From: JACDAE01 sp963744875
GTDB taxonomy: Bacteria > Chloroflexota > Ktedonobacteria > Ktedonobacterales > Ktedonobacteraceae
Assembly (NCBI GenBank): GCA_963744875.1
Contig: CAVUVQ010000010.1
Span: 248,001 to 312,000 of the forward strand
DNA: 64,000 nucleotides
Direction of reading: 5' to 3'
The position numbers and the translations under genes were made by a program. Numbering within the stretch: position 1 is the stretch's first letter; every line of letters begins with the position of its first letter. The notes beneath the pieces were generated by a model, which did not search any database, was not told the DNA's origin, and saw nothing but the letters and a program-made list of their open reading frames with translations. Shown here piece after piece: positions 28,143-37,334 of the stretch.

Positions 28143-29095
28143 TTTACAAGACCTTTACGCCTCATCTGATCCAGGTCATATTCGGGTGGTTCCAGTGGAT
28201 TAATACCAGCAGAGGCACAGGCCCAACCGATCTGAGCAAAACCAAGGCGCAAACCGTGGACCGCCGTTGTAGATTGTTCATTTGAGATCAGGCTTAAGCA
28301 TTCCTGCCGTTGCTCAATTGCCTTTGCATCGCTGTACGGTCCTCGATAAGCGGTTAAGAGTGCGTCGTGAGGGGCAAAATCGTTGTAAGGTACATTTAAG
28401 CCGGCGGCAATCAGAAAGAGCCAGTAACCGACCTGGCTTCCCTCTAAAACGGTATCCAACTTGCGTCCGGAATGCATATGCTCACCCGTTTGCACGTCGG
28501 CCAGTTCTTGCAGTTCGTCGGCCAGGCGCGATACGAGATAGCTCTGACTATGTTCTTGCAAGAGACGCGATGTGTTGGACTCTTCGCTCAGATCGTGGTC
28601 ACGCAGATAGAGATACACACCATAGAGTTGGCGTAGTTCTGTTTCCAGCTTCTTTTCCATTTCCGGTGTAATAGAAGCTACGGCTAGAGGAATTTCTTGT
28701 TCTGTACTCACGGGTTGCTCCTTCACATTTGCATAGACCACTGCGGGATCAAAAAGGCGTTCGGCGACCGTTTCATAGCTACCATCCGGCTGCAAACGGC
28801 GATAGTAACAACTGGCATACCCTTCATGGCAAGCGGCTGCACCATGTTGTACCACCTGTATCAAGAGGCTGTTCTCTTCGCAATTGATAAAAATATCAAG
28901 CACTTCCTGCACATTGCCCGACTGCTCCCCCTTATGCCAGATCTTGTTGCGCGAACGACTGAAGAAATGTGTCTGCCCCGTCTCACGCGTGAGCCTGAAC
29001 GCTTCCTCATTCATAGAGGCGACCAATAGCACCTCATGGCTTGTGGCATCCTAAATCACGACAGGCACAAATCCCTGACGATCAAATTTTAACAT
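28139..29095 (-). CDS. HisI-like phosphoribosyl-AMP cyclohydrolase with in-frame amber codon
   Basis: The HisI domain reads GFVPVVI-stop-DATSHEVLLVA from the ATG at 29095. The TAG at 29051-29053 sits where the family has Gln (VVQDA), so the natural start is separated from the rest by one nonsense codon. Without suppression, translation could only begin at GTG 29032, losing the first strand. After it come SRSRNKIWHKGEQSGNVQEV and the Cys pair CHEGYASCYYR. The Mg site DCDxDxL of the E. coli type is NCEENSL here. The C-terminal 170 residues are helical and acidic (LADELQELADVQTGE), perhaps MazG/HisE-like, but I cannot assign them. It overlaps the HAD gene by 4 bp. HisI would open the ring of phosphoribosyl-AMP in histidine synthesis. 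Confidence 0.7.
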
Positions 29096-29195
29096 GGCTG
29101 TTTTAGAACTCCCCTACTACAAGTGGATGCTCAGATCCTCAGATATGCGAGTATATCATATCACAGGCATTGATGACTCCTATAGCAGGCAGGGC

Positions 29196-29232
29196 GTAGG
29201 GACACGGATGGGCTTACCGATCGCGCCCCTAT
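29196..29232. repeat. Single palindrome-family unit downstream of the flavoprotein gene
   Basis: A 37-bp unit starting GTAGGGACACGGATGGGC and ending ATCGCGCCCCTA. It is close to each 42-bp arm of the inverted repeat at 38870-39001, but present here only once. It starts 30 nt beyond the stop codon of the minus-strand flavoprotein gene. Confidence 0.6.
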
Positions 29233-29262
29233 ACCAGTGGGTAGCATCAAATGCTGATTAGT

Positions 29263-30918
29263 TTATGTTGAGGGGATCGCCTGACGAGCTAATGTTTCCA
29301 ATGTAGCGAAGTCATACGCATAATAGCGCCTCAACTCCTGTGGCGATGCGTTTTTGCCCCACTCGTACATGCGCTTCATGGCCTCGGTTGAGCCATCATG
29401 ATACTGACGCAGCACATCGGCGAGATTGAGCGGAGTTGGCACAAAAGATGCCTCGCGAAAGGTTTCTGAAATTGCTGTGACCGCCTGTTGCGGCGTTCTC
29501 GTTCCTGCCTCTACCTCTTCTATGAGGGTGACCAGGTCCTTAAAAAGACTCTGAAATTGTGGCAGGTCCGGACTGAAGGAACCGGGAAAGGCCGCCTCTT
29601 CAAAAAGATTGAAGATGGTTGGATTATGCGTTTCCTGATAGCGGAAATACGTACCAGAGATGCGAGCCGAACCGAGATTCCAGGCCAGGAACCAGACTTT
29701 AGACCAGGCTCGCCAGAGATCGAAATCGCGGAAAGCGATGTAAGAACCATGCACAAGCCCATCATTAAAGTCAAGTGAAGTCTGGTTCATCTTCTCTATA
29801 TAGGCGAAACGTTGGGCCGAGAAGTCGCCATCACGGAACGCCTCCAGCAAAATCGCCACGAACGAGTTGATAACCTGGGTTGTATTCGCCAGGCCACGTG
29901 AGAACAGGGCATCAATTGCACCGGCGGCATGACTCATGAGCGCCCAACGATCCCCGACCGTCTGACGACTGGAAAACTGGGTGCGCTCGGTTGAAATCCA
30001 GGGACGCGTGGTGTGTGCCTGCGCGAACTGATCGGCAATGCTGGGAAAGCGAGCGAGGAATTCGTCCCACTCTTGCTGTGGCGTTTTATCTGTTGGTTTA
30101 GGGAAACGTTGCTCATCCAGGTTCAGGCCAACGCTACATAAAGGATTTGTTGAGTGTGCATGATTATTAAAAGGGATCACCCACAGCCAGCCACCATCGA
30201 ACAGATGATGAAGCGTTCCGCTATCCCACGTGGTTGGCTGACCGCTCGACTCGGTACAAGTATCAAATGGTTTTACGCCTTCCATATGGGTAAAAAGGGT
30301 ACGGGAATGAGTCTTAAAGCGGGGAGGATGTTCACGCAACTGAAACATATTGGCAAGGAGTGAACGCTCACCACTCGCATCGACCAGATACTGAGCGGTC
30401 AAGGTCTCGCCAGCCTCGGTGTGCAAGATCGCATTTTCCGCCGTCATCTCGATCTGTTTGATACGTGTTCTTTGCCGTGGTACAGCCCCATACTTAACAG
30501 CCACGTTAAATAGATATTCATCAATATCCTGTCGATAGAGGTGCATTTCGGGGCCGAAGGGGAAATCCGAGACGTTGCATTGCGTCACTTCGTGCGGATT
30601 CTGCACTTCGTGCTCGTGGTGATAGACGAAGCCAAAGTTGCGCTTGACGCCACAGGACGAGGTGACATGGTGTTGTAAACCCTCTAATGTGCTACAGTAG
30701 CCAATTTCTGGAACGTCATAACGGGCCGCCAGAACTTTCAGCATGTAAGAAGTTTCACCAATCGTCGATTTACCCAGTGAGAAGCGTGGATGGACGCCAG
30801 TATCAATGAGCAGGACGCTTAATCCTTGCCGTGCCAGAATACAACCAGTCAATGAGCCAGCAATACCACTGCCAATAATGGCAACATCAAAGCTCGTTTC
30901 AGAAGCATCCTTGAGCAT
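29263..30918 (-). CDS. Flavin-dependent halogenase-like oxidoreductase
   Basis: 551 residues from the ATG at 30918, which has GGAGGG just upstream; a TTG at 30942 would add eight residues. The FAD-binding Rossmann motif is IIGSGIAGSLTGCILARQG. GKSTIGE follows in the region where halogenases carry a conserved Glu/Ser. The sequence WLWVIP fits the WxWxIP signature of flavin-dependent halogenases, and GDRWALMSHAAGAIDALFSRG matches the second FAD motif. It could be a halogenase, or a related monooxygenase or reductase; the substrate is unknown and no flavin reductase or biosynthetic cluster is adjacent. It stands alone behind its own promoter. Confidence 0.75.
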   Translation of the reverse strand: MLKDASETSFDVAIIGSGIAGSLTGCILARQGLSVLLIDTGVHPRFSLGKSTIGETSYMLKVLAARYDVPEIGYCSTLEGLQHHVTSSCGVKRNFGFVYHHEHEVQNPHEVTQCNVSDFPFGPEMHLYRQDIDEYLFNVAVKYGAVPRQRTRIKQIEMTAENAILHTEAGETLTAQYLVDASGERSLLANMFQLREHPPRFKTHSRTLFTHMEGVKPFDTCTESSGQPTTWDSGTLHHLFDGGWLWVIPFNNHAHSTNPLCSVGLNLDEQRFPKPTDKTPQQEWDEFLARFPSIADQFAQAHTTRPWISTERTQFSSRQTVGDRWALMSHAAGAIDALFSRGLANTTQVINSFVAILLEAFRDGDFSAQRFAYIEKMNQTSLDFNDGLVHGSYIAFRDFDLWRAWSKVWFLAWNLGSARISGTYFRYQETHNPTIFNLFEEAAFPGSFSPDLPQFQSLFKDLVTLIEEVEAGTRTPQQAVTAISETFREASFVPTPLNLADVLRQYHDGSTEAMKRMYEWGKNASPQELRRYYAYDFATLETLARQAIPST

Positions 30919-31020
30919 CTGCCCTCCATTGAGAATGAACAATATTTAGCCCTTTCAAAACCTACAAAAAGATTTTCAAAAGTGACGATATCTACAAAGC
31001 GCTTAAATCTGCGCAATTTC

Positions 31021-31055
31021 ATTATAATATATTGCTATACAAGAAGCAATGTATT
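31021..31055 (-). promoter_or_regulatory. Promoter with embedded inverted repeat upstream of the flavoprotein
   Basis: On the minus strand, TTGCTT (31044-31049), 17 bp, TATAAT (31021-31026). An inverted repeat with 11-bp arms (31026-31036 and 31045-31055, one mismatch, core ATTGCT/AGCAAT) covers the -35 and spacer, a position suited to a repressor. The remainder of 30919-31357 is AT-rich with no gene; a TATAAT at 31326-31331 may serve the + strand gene at 31358, though its -35 is weak. Confidence 0.6.
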
Positions 31056-31357
31056 AAATTTAAAAACATGTCGATTTGAAATATGGACATAGTAACTACA
31101 TATTAGCCATGGAGTAGCTTAAGCCACAGGTAAAGCAAAAGATTCTAGTAGCTAATGAAGATCTTTTGTATATATTTAGAGGAGGGCATTCTCAAACACA
31201 GGTGGAAAGAAGATGTATATAGTGGACTTTACTCTTTTAGCATACCATACCTTGTCAGGAAAACGCATCGTCCAATTGGGCGATGTATTCTCATGCTTTT
31301 TACAGTATACTTTCATTGAAAAGTGTATAATAGGTAACTTCATCAAGGAGCAGTAAC

Positions 31358-31813
31358 ATGAATACTACGGAAAGCACATTTATTGACGAACTCCACTTTC
31401 ATTTTGTAGTAAGGCACGATCTGCCAGATGGAAAATACGAATTAGCATTGAGCAGCTACGCCCCTTTCAGAGATGATCGCACGACTTTTCCCTTCGATAC
31501 AGAAACAGATGCAGCACTCTATTTGCTGGATGAATTCGCCCGAGGGGCAATCGTCTCCTCCAATGACGTAGAGACGGCAAAGGCGGTCATCCGTGGAGAG
31601 CAGCCGACGTTTGTATATGAAGAGAAGCAACCTGACGGAACACTCTTGCTATCACTCCATGATTCTCTACCACCCGAACATGTAAAGATTACCGTCTTCG
31701 GTGGCAGATCTGCAAAATTGCTGGCACGCTTTCTTTTACGCAGGCTCAATGAAGGAACACACATTCAAGCAACAGAGGATACGATAAAGCGAGCACAGTC
31801 CCTGCTGGATTAA
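31358..31813 (+). CDS. Conserved-looking hypothetical protein, 151 aa
   Basis: I do not recognise a family. The protein is soluble, mixed alpha/beta, with no signal peptide. It has an acidic N-terminal half (FPFDTETDAALYLLDEFARG), a middle with YEEKQPDGTLLLSLHDSLPP, and a helical Arg-rich end (KLLARFLLRRLNEG). AAGGAG precedes the ATG by 8 nt and TATAAT lies 27 nt upstream, so it is likely expressed. It is convergent with hisF, 15 nt apart, and separates the his operon from the hisI-HAD genes. Confidence 0.7.
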   Translation: MNTTESTFIDELHFHFVVRHDLPDGKYELALSSYAPFRDDRTTFPFDTETDAALYLLDEFARGAIVSSNDVETAKAVIRGEQPTFVYEEKQPDGTLLLSLHDSLPPEHVKITVFGGRSAKLLARFLLRRLNEGTHIQATEDTIKRAQSLLD

Positions 31814-31828
31814 TACAATGACGGAATA

Positions 31829-32596
31829 TCAGCAGGGACGCACCAGCACGTCCCTGCCCTGCAAATACTGCTTCACGTCGCGTACACGATATTCACCAAA
31901 GTGGAAAATGGAGGCCGCCAACGCCGCATCAGCGCCACCAGTGGTAAATCCATCGTAGAAGTGTTCTAACGTGCCGACACCACCGGATGCGATAACGGGA
32001 ACCGTGACTGCTGCGGACATTTTCGCCGTCAGCGCCAGATCGTAGCCCAGTTTTGTGCCGTCGCGGTCCATGCTTGTAAGTAGAATTTCGCCTGCACCCA
32101 GTGCAACTGCGCGTTGCGCCCATTCGATTGCATCAATGCCTGTGGGAGTACGTCCGCCATGAATAAAGACTTCGTAGCCATGCGGCATGGTTGGATTTGA
32201 GCGAGCATCGATTGCCAGCACGATACATTGGGAGCCAAATTGTTCGGCACCCGCACGCAGAACATCCGGATTCTGGATCGCTGCCGTGTTGAGCGATGTC
32301 TTATCTGCACCAGCTCGCAGGGTGGCCTTAATATCCTCAACGGTGCGAATGCCACCACCAACGGTCACCGGGATGAAGACGCGCTCGGCTGTACGCTGCA
32401 CCACATCAAGCATGGTGGCTCGCCTCTCGTGTGATGCGGTTATGTCGAGAAATACGACTTCGTCCGCGCCCTCTTCGTTATAGAATGCTGCGAGTTCAAC
32501 GGGATCGCCCGCATCGCGCAGACTGAGAAAGTTTACCCCTTTGACAACACGACCATTGGCTACATCCAGGCAAGGAATAATACGTTTGGTCAACAT
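31829..32596 (-). CDS. hisF: Imidazole glycerol phosphate synthase, cyclase subunit
   Basis: 255 residues, a full-length TIM barrel. The catalytic Asp residues are in PCLDVANGRVVKG (Asp 11) and LAIDARSN (about 130). Phosphate-binding loops are VGGGIRT and IASGGVGT. With HisH it makes imidazole glycerol phosphate and AICAR. It is the last gene of the argC-to-hisF run, 5 nt after hisA. Confidence 0.97.
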   Translation of the reverse strand: MLTKRIIPCLDVANGRVVKGVNFLSLRDAGDPVELAAFYNEEGADEVVFLDITASHERRATMLDVVQRTAERVFIPVTVGGGIRTVEDIKATLRAGADKTSLNTAAIQNPDVLRAGAEQFGSQCIVLAIDARSNPTMPHGYEVFIHGGRTPTGIDAIEWAQRAVALGAGEILLTSMDRDGTKLGYDLALTAKMSAAVTVPVIASGGVGTLEHFYDGFTTGGADAALAASIFHFGEYRVRDVKQYLQGRDVLVRPC

Positions 32597-32601
32597 GGTT
32601 G

Positions 32602-33318
32602 CTACTCCTCTATTGCGCGAATGGCGGTGGCAAGATCAATGTCACCTGTATAGAGCGCTTTGCCGACGATGACCCCTTCAACGCCCAACTTTGCCAGAGC
32701 GTGCAGGTCGGACAACGTATGCACGCCACCGGAGGCAATCAAGGCACGCGAGGTGGCATGTTGCATGTTTGTCAGCGCATCTAGATTAGGTCCGCTGAGC
32801 GTGCCGTCACGCGCGATATCGGTGTATATGAAGCGTTGCACTCCCAGTTCCTCAAGGGTGCGGGCCAGTGTTGTCGCCTCCACGCCGGATGTTTCATACC
32901 AGCCAGCAATCGCCACCCGCCCATCACGCGCATCAATGCCCACTACAATCTGCTCTTTCCAACGCTCTAACGCCTCCTGCAACAGAGCACGGTCGGTGAG
33001 GGCAATAGTGCCCAGGATGACACGTTCGACGCCTTGTGCGAGGATCTGTTCGATATGGGCTAACGAACGCATTCCGCCGCCAACTTCAATGTGCAGATTT
33101 GTGGCTGTTCGTATGCGTCCAATAACATCAGTGTTGACGGGCATCCCTTGCTTTGCGCCATCCAGATCGACGATGTGCAGCCAGCTTGCACCAGCTTCCT
33201 GCCAGCGCAATGCCACCTGGACGGGGTCGATGTCATACGTCGTTACCTGTGCATAATCGCCCTGATAGAGGCGCACGCAATGGCCATCTTTAATATCGAT
33301 GGCAGGCAAAATAATCAT
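32602..33318 (-). CDS. hisA: ProFAR isomerase
   Basis: 238 residues from the ATG at 33318, which overlaps the hisH stop codon by 4 bp (ATGA); a GTG at 33330 lies inside hisH. TIM barrel with PAIDIKDGHCVRLYQGD (Asp 8), VGGGMRS, YTDIARDGTLSGPN (second catalytic Asp) and IASGGVHT. It converts ProFAR to PRFAR, the substrate of HisF/HisH. Confidence 0.96.
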   Translation of the reverse strand: MIILPAIDIKDGHCVRLYQGDYAQVTTYDIDPVQVALRWQEAGASWLHIVDLDGAKQGMPVNTDVIGRIRTATNLHIEVGGGMRSLAHIEQILAQGVERVILGTIALTDRALLQEALERWKEQIVVGIDARDGRVAIAGWYETSGVEATTLARTLEELGVQRFIYTDIARDGTLSGPNLDALTNMQHATSRALIASGGVHTLSDLHALAKLGVEGVIVGKALYTGDIDLATAIRAIEE

Positions 33319-33923
33319 TGATTCACCCACTTCACAAAGTTTTTTAGCATCTGTTGACCAACTGCACCACTCTTCTCAGGATGAAATTGTGTTCCCCATA
33401 CCTGCTCGGTGGCGATGACGCTGCAAAAGGGCGAGCCATAGTCGGTCACACCCGCTACACCGTGCTGATCATAGGGTTCGACATAATAAGAGTGCACAAA
33501 ATAGAAGTACGCATCAGATGGCACGCCTGCAAAGATGGGCAGATTGTCTTGCAGTGGTCGCACCTGGTTCCAGCCCATGTGGGGAATTTTGGGTCCGTGA
33601 GGAATGCGCCTGACCTCACCGGAGAAGAGGCCAAGACCGGCAACTTCGCCTTCATCATGATGCTGCGCCAACAGTTGCATGCCAAGGCAGATGCCTAGAA
33701 ATGGTTTGCCCTGCTGTGTGGCATTACGAATGGCATCATCCAGGCCGCGCTCAGTCATACGTGCCATTGCGGTACCACCAGCCCCAACACCTGGGAGCAC
33801 AACCGCACGCGCCTCGCCAACGATCTGTGGATCATCGGTCACACGCACCTGCGCCCCAACCTGTTCCAACGCCTTCTCAATGCTATGAATGTTGGCGGCA
33901 CCATAATCAATAATAGCTATCAT
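33315..33923 (-). CDS. hisH: Imidazole glycerol phosphate synthase, glutamine amidotransferase subunit
   Basis: 202 residues. Class I glutaminase with the nucleophile Cys in FLGICLGMQLL, and His and Glu in GTQFHPEKSG. It supplies ammonia to HisF. It lies 3 nt after the HAD/APH gene and overlaps hisA by 4 bp. Confidence 0.97.
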   Translation of the reverse strand: MIAIIDYGAANIHSIEKALEQVGAQVRVTDDPQIVGEARAVVLPGVGAGGTAMARMTERGLDDAIRNATQQGKPFLGICLGMQLLAQHHDEGEVAGLGLFSGEVRRIPHGPKIPHMGWNQVRPLQDNLPIFAGVPSDAYFYFVHSYYVEPYDQHGVAGVTDYGSPFCSVIATEQVWGTQFHPEKSGAVGQQMLKNFVKWVNQ

Positions 33924-33926
33924 AGG

Positions 33927-36264
33927 TCAATCCCCCAGAATCGATAGGTTGCTCATCTCCATTGCTAACGATAATCCCAGCCAGCACACAGCAGGAGGAA
34001 TACGTTGCTCATTCAACAAATTTATGGTCAACAATGGACAACAGAACAACGCCAACTGCATGATCTCACGCCAGTCGTCTGGCAAAGCATTTTGCGAACG
34101 CAACCAGGCTTTGAGAGGGTGCAGAAGGTGCTCCAGCTTCGTCTCAAGGATTGCCTGCCGCACCGGAGTTAATACGTAGTTATGTTCAACGAATACGCAT
34201 CCATCGCGCAGTTCGACCATTAATTGCAGATCGCGTGCCACCTCATCGGGGAAATACATCCACGTTGCAAATACATTATGGAAGAATGGTTTGACAATAT
34301 CAAGCAGGATACTATGGCGTCCTGCAAAGGCTGGATCGAAATAACGATAATGCTGCTTCTGCAATAAAAATACATTGCCGAAATGGGCATCTCCATGCCC
34401 AATCACCGTCATAGCTTCCCGTTCGGGATTTAACACGATCCTGGCACGTTCGATTGATGTACCAAGCGTCTCATGTGCACCTGTGATAAATTTCCTGTTG
34501 AGCGACCAGCGATAGTGCAGCAATTCCTCAAAGAGAATGCTCTTTGCGGACTGTTGAGGAGTAGTGGGTAAAGGCACTTGCTTTCCTAAATAGAAGTGTG
34601 CAAAGCGTCCTCCCATCAGGCGATGCCAGAACAACTGGTGGATTGGCGCACAGGCATGCTCATCGGCGCTACTGACGGCCAGATTTTCGCGGTAAATTGA
34701 CAGCAGGCGTTCACATTCGCGTTGCTCGGCTGCCGCAAGCATCTCGACCGTGGCAAACGTTTCCGCGTCCGTCTCAACCTCACGCATCAGATCAAACATC
34801 ACCGGATCATGCACCACGGGATAGATGACCATCTGCTGCCCCTTCTCGTGCAGGGTACGCAGTGGCCTGACAATGTTATAACCTGCCTTGTAGAGCATTT
34901 CAGCGTGATAATATTCTTCTAAAACGCCCTGCTCCTCCACATGTGTCTTGAAGAAATATTCTTCGCCATCTAAGCGATAGATGCCGTTGAACGAATTGAG
35001 CGAGACCGCTTTCGGCGTCAGGGTAATACTATCGACCTGTAGATGCATATGTAGGGCGAACCAGCGTTGAAGTAACAACTCGGCCTTTGCGAGATCGGAG
35101 AATTGCAGGCGCTGGATGGTTATGAGATCGTCAATGTGTGCAAGTAATGCTGGCACGTGCGTCATATCGTCGACGATAAAGTCTGGTTGGCTCTGCTCAA
35201 GCATTACACGCGCCTCTGGTGTACGTGAACCGGTCAGGACTGCGATGGTAAGTGCGCCGGCAGCCCGCCCACCTGTTATATCACTTGGCGTATCGCCAAC
35301 AATGACGAAACTACCGCGATGGTGCGCTGGTTGTCCGGGCTGATAGTCAGGATTGGCTGCACGCAAAAATTGATAGGGGTGCGGCTTCACGAGCGATGTG
35401 GTGTCGCCTCTGGCACGCAGTTCCGCCTCAGCTTGTGCGGCCTGAGCATGCGTTACAATGCGCGTTTCGTCAAAATAGTGGTACAGACCATAATTCTTGA
35501 GGGGTGCGATGCCTTCGACGCCTGGACGCCCGGTTGCCACGCCGAGAAGATAGCCCTGCTCACGCAATTGCTCCAGTGCGGGACGCATCTTCTCCAGGGG
35601 TAAGAGTGGCTGTTCAAAGTGAATACAGCCCGGTTTTCCTGGTTGGGCGGGTGGATGGTTATAGGTTTGTGCATACAGTTCGGTGCCGAGGTACCATTCC
35701 TGAAAGAGATCCTGGCAGAAAAGCCACGAAGGGCCATAACGCGCAAAGGCATTTTTGAACGGGTGGCCAAGCAGCATACTGGCATAGTCATTGAAACGAT
35801 TGATCAACTCCAGGCCCGTTGCGCCCTGGAATGGAGCCTGGGAGAAGATGTGAAATGTGGCGGGATCGATGACTTTGCGCTCTGGTGGCAAAGTTGCAAG
35901 CTGGCGACGAAAGGCAGCGATCCAGTCCCCTTGCTCTGGTCGCAATGGAAGCAGAGAGGAGATATCGGGAAGGCGCGATAGTAGAGTGATGAGATAGAGG
36001 CAGAAGCCACAGTAACAGGTATCCCAGTTGGAGTTAACGGAACGCGCTTTAAAGTCCGCAATTACGTTGATGGGAAGGATCTGGCGGCTGAGCTGGCGAC
36101 TCTCCTCGGCTGTTTGTACGGGTCGATAGTCATCTACGGTAGCGGAGATGTTCCAGTAGCGTGGAGCTGTAAAGTAATTCATGTAATACCAGACCAGCAG
36201 TATCCCAATAGGCCTCTTCACTGGTGATCACGCCATCAAGATCAAATATGACGATATTATTCAA
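33927..36264 (-). pseudogene. HAD phosphatase-APH-like kinase fusion, frameshifted near its start
   Basis: The true start appears to be TTG at 36264, overlapping the hisG stop with AAAGAGG 5 nt upstream. It reads NNIVIFDLDGVITSEEAYWD and on to LLYS, then needs one base skipped at about 36165 to continue as PRYWNISATVDDYRPV and the remaining 745 residues. HAD parts: motif I DLDGVI, motif II GVATGRPG, motif III VKPHPYQ, motif IV VIVGDTPSDITGG. The C-terminal half is an APH/choline-kinase-like fold with HGDAHFGN and a metal-site YFDPAFAGR. The unshifted frame begins only after motif I (ATG near 36221), so as it stands the HAD half would lack its nucleophile. Function unknown; the position inside a his operon makes a histidinol-phosphate phosphatase role conceivable. 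Confidence 0.8.
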
Positions 36265-37334
36265 CGCAACCTCTTTAATCGTTCACGCAATACTCGCACG
36301 CTGGCTGACTCCTCCGCGAAACGGTAGGTCAGGGGGGTCACATTGACATGAGCGGCACCTGCACTGCGTAGCACGCCAACAATCTCTAAGAGTTCTGGTG
36401 CGCCCACGTTTACGACGCCAGAGATGGTATACCACTCAGGGGCGGCTGTGTTTGCCAGGTCAGAGGTTGCGACCCGAAACTCGTTCTCAGCAACCATAGA
36501 TTGCAAGCGCTGATTTAATCTGACACAGGTGTGTTGCATCTCCTCAATGTTCTCGCCGTGCATGTAAGCAGTCAGGATCGAGCGATTGCGTGCCTGCATG
36601 CGTGCGTCGATTAGTTCGAGCATCGTCTCCGCTACTTTGAGCGCCACCTCATTATGAAGTAACGTATTTGCATTGCTAATCAAGCAGCATTGAGAACGCA
36701 GGACCGTGCCATCATCAAGCAACTTGAGATGATTTTCGCGTAGCGTCGTCCCCGTTTCGATCAGATCGACTATCAGGTCAGCGGTGTCCGTCAGTGGAGC
36801 GGCTTCTAGAGCGCCATGAGGCGAAAATATTTTGCAATGAGTAATATTATGCCGACGCAAGAATTGGCTCGTCAAGACTGGATACTTGGTGGCGATACGC
36901 AGCCCTCGCCCTTTATGCTCCTGATAATAGCTGGAGAGATGCCAGAGGTCCGCGCAATTGCTCACATCAATCCAACTTTCAGGCACTTCAATCACAAGGC
37001 GGCAGACGGCATAGCCCAGATTGCGCTCCAACATGATGAGATCTTCGGCGCGTCCATTACCTTCCTCTCTCTCATCTCCATAGCCCCGATGCTCGGCAAA
37101 TAGATCGTAGCCAGTAATACCAAGCGTAGCATCTCCACTCTGGACAAGTGGAGCAATATCGGCCACGCGCTGAAAAACAACCTCAATCTCAGGCATACCA
37201 TTGATCTGTGCAATGTATTGACGTGGATTACTACGATGAACTTTCATGCCACATTCAGCCAGGAAACTGAGCGTGGCCGTCTCTAACACTCCTTTACTAG
37301 GGAGCGCAAGACGAACTTTACTTTTAGTGCTCAT
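36261..37334 (-). CDS. hisG: ATP phosphoribosyltransferase
   Basis: 357 residues, longer than the usual long form. The catalytic part covers about 1-225 (RLALPSKGVLETATLSFLAE; GDATLGITGYDLFAEH; ADLIVDLIETGTTLREN). A helical insert follows, then an ACT-like end (GAPELLEIVGVLRSAGAAHV) resembling the regulatory domain of HisG-long. It commits ATP and PRPP to histidine synthesis. Having both this C-terminal domain and a HisZ-like neighbour is unusual, because HisZ normally serves the short form. It overlaps the hisZ/hisS stop codon by 4 bp. Confidence 0.92.
   Translation of the reverse strand: MSTKSKVRLALPSKGVLETATLSFLAECGMKVHRSNPRQYIAQINGMPEIEVVFQRVADIAPLVQSGDATLGITGYDLFAEHRGYGDEREEGNGRAEDLIMLERNLGYAVCRLVIEVPESWIDVSNCADLWHLSSYYQEHKGRGLRIATKYPVLTSQFLRRHNITHCKIFSPHGALEAAPLTDTADLIVDLIETGTTLRENHLKLLDDGTVLRSQCCLISNANTLLHNEVALKVAETMLELIDARMQARNRSILTAYMHGENIEEMQHTCVRLNQRLQSMVAENEFRVATSDLANTAAPEWYTISGVVNVGAPELLEIVGVLRSAGAAHVNVTPLTYRFAEESASVRVLRERLKRLR

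Noticed and set aside
32660..33256. 198-codon open frame antisense to hisA
   Set aside because: It lies wholly inside hisA with no protein-like features.
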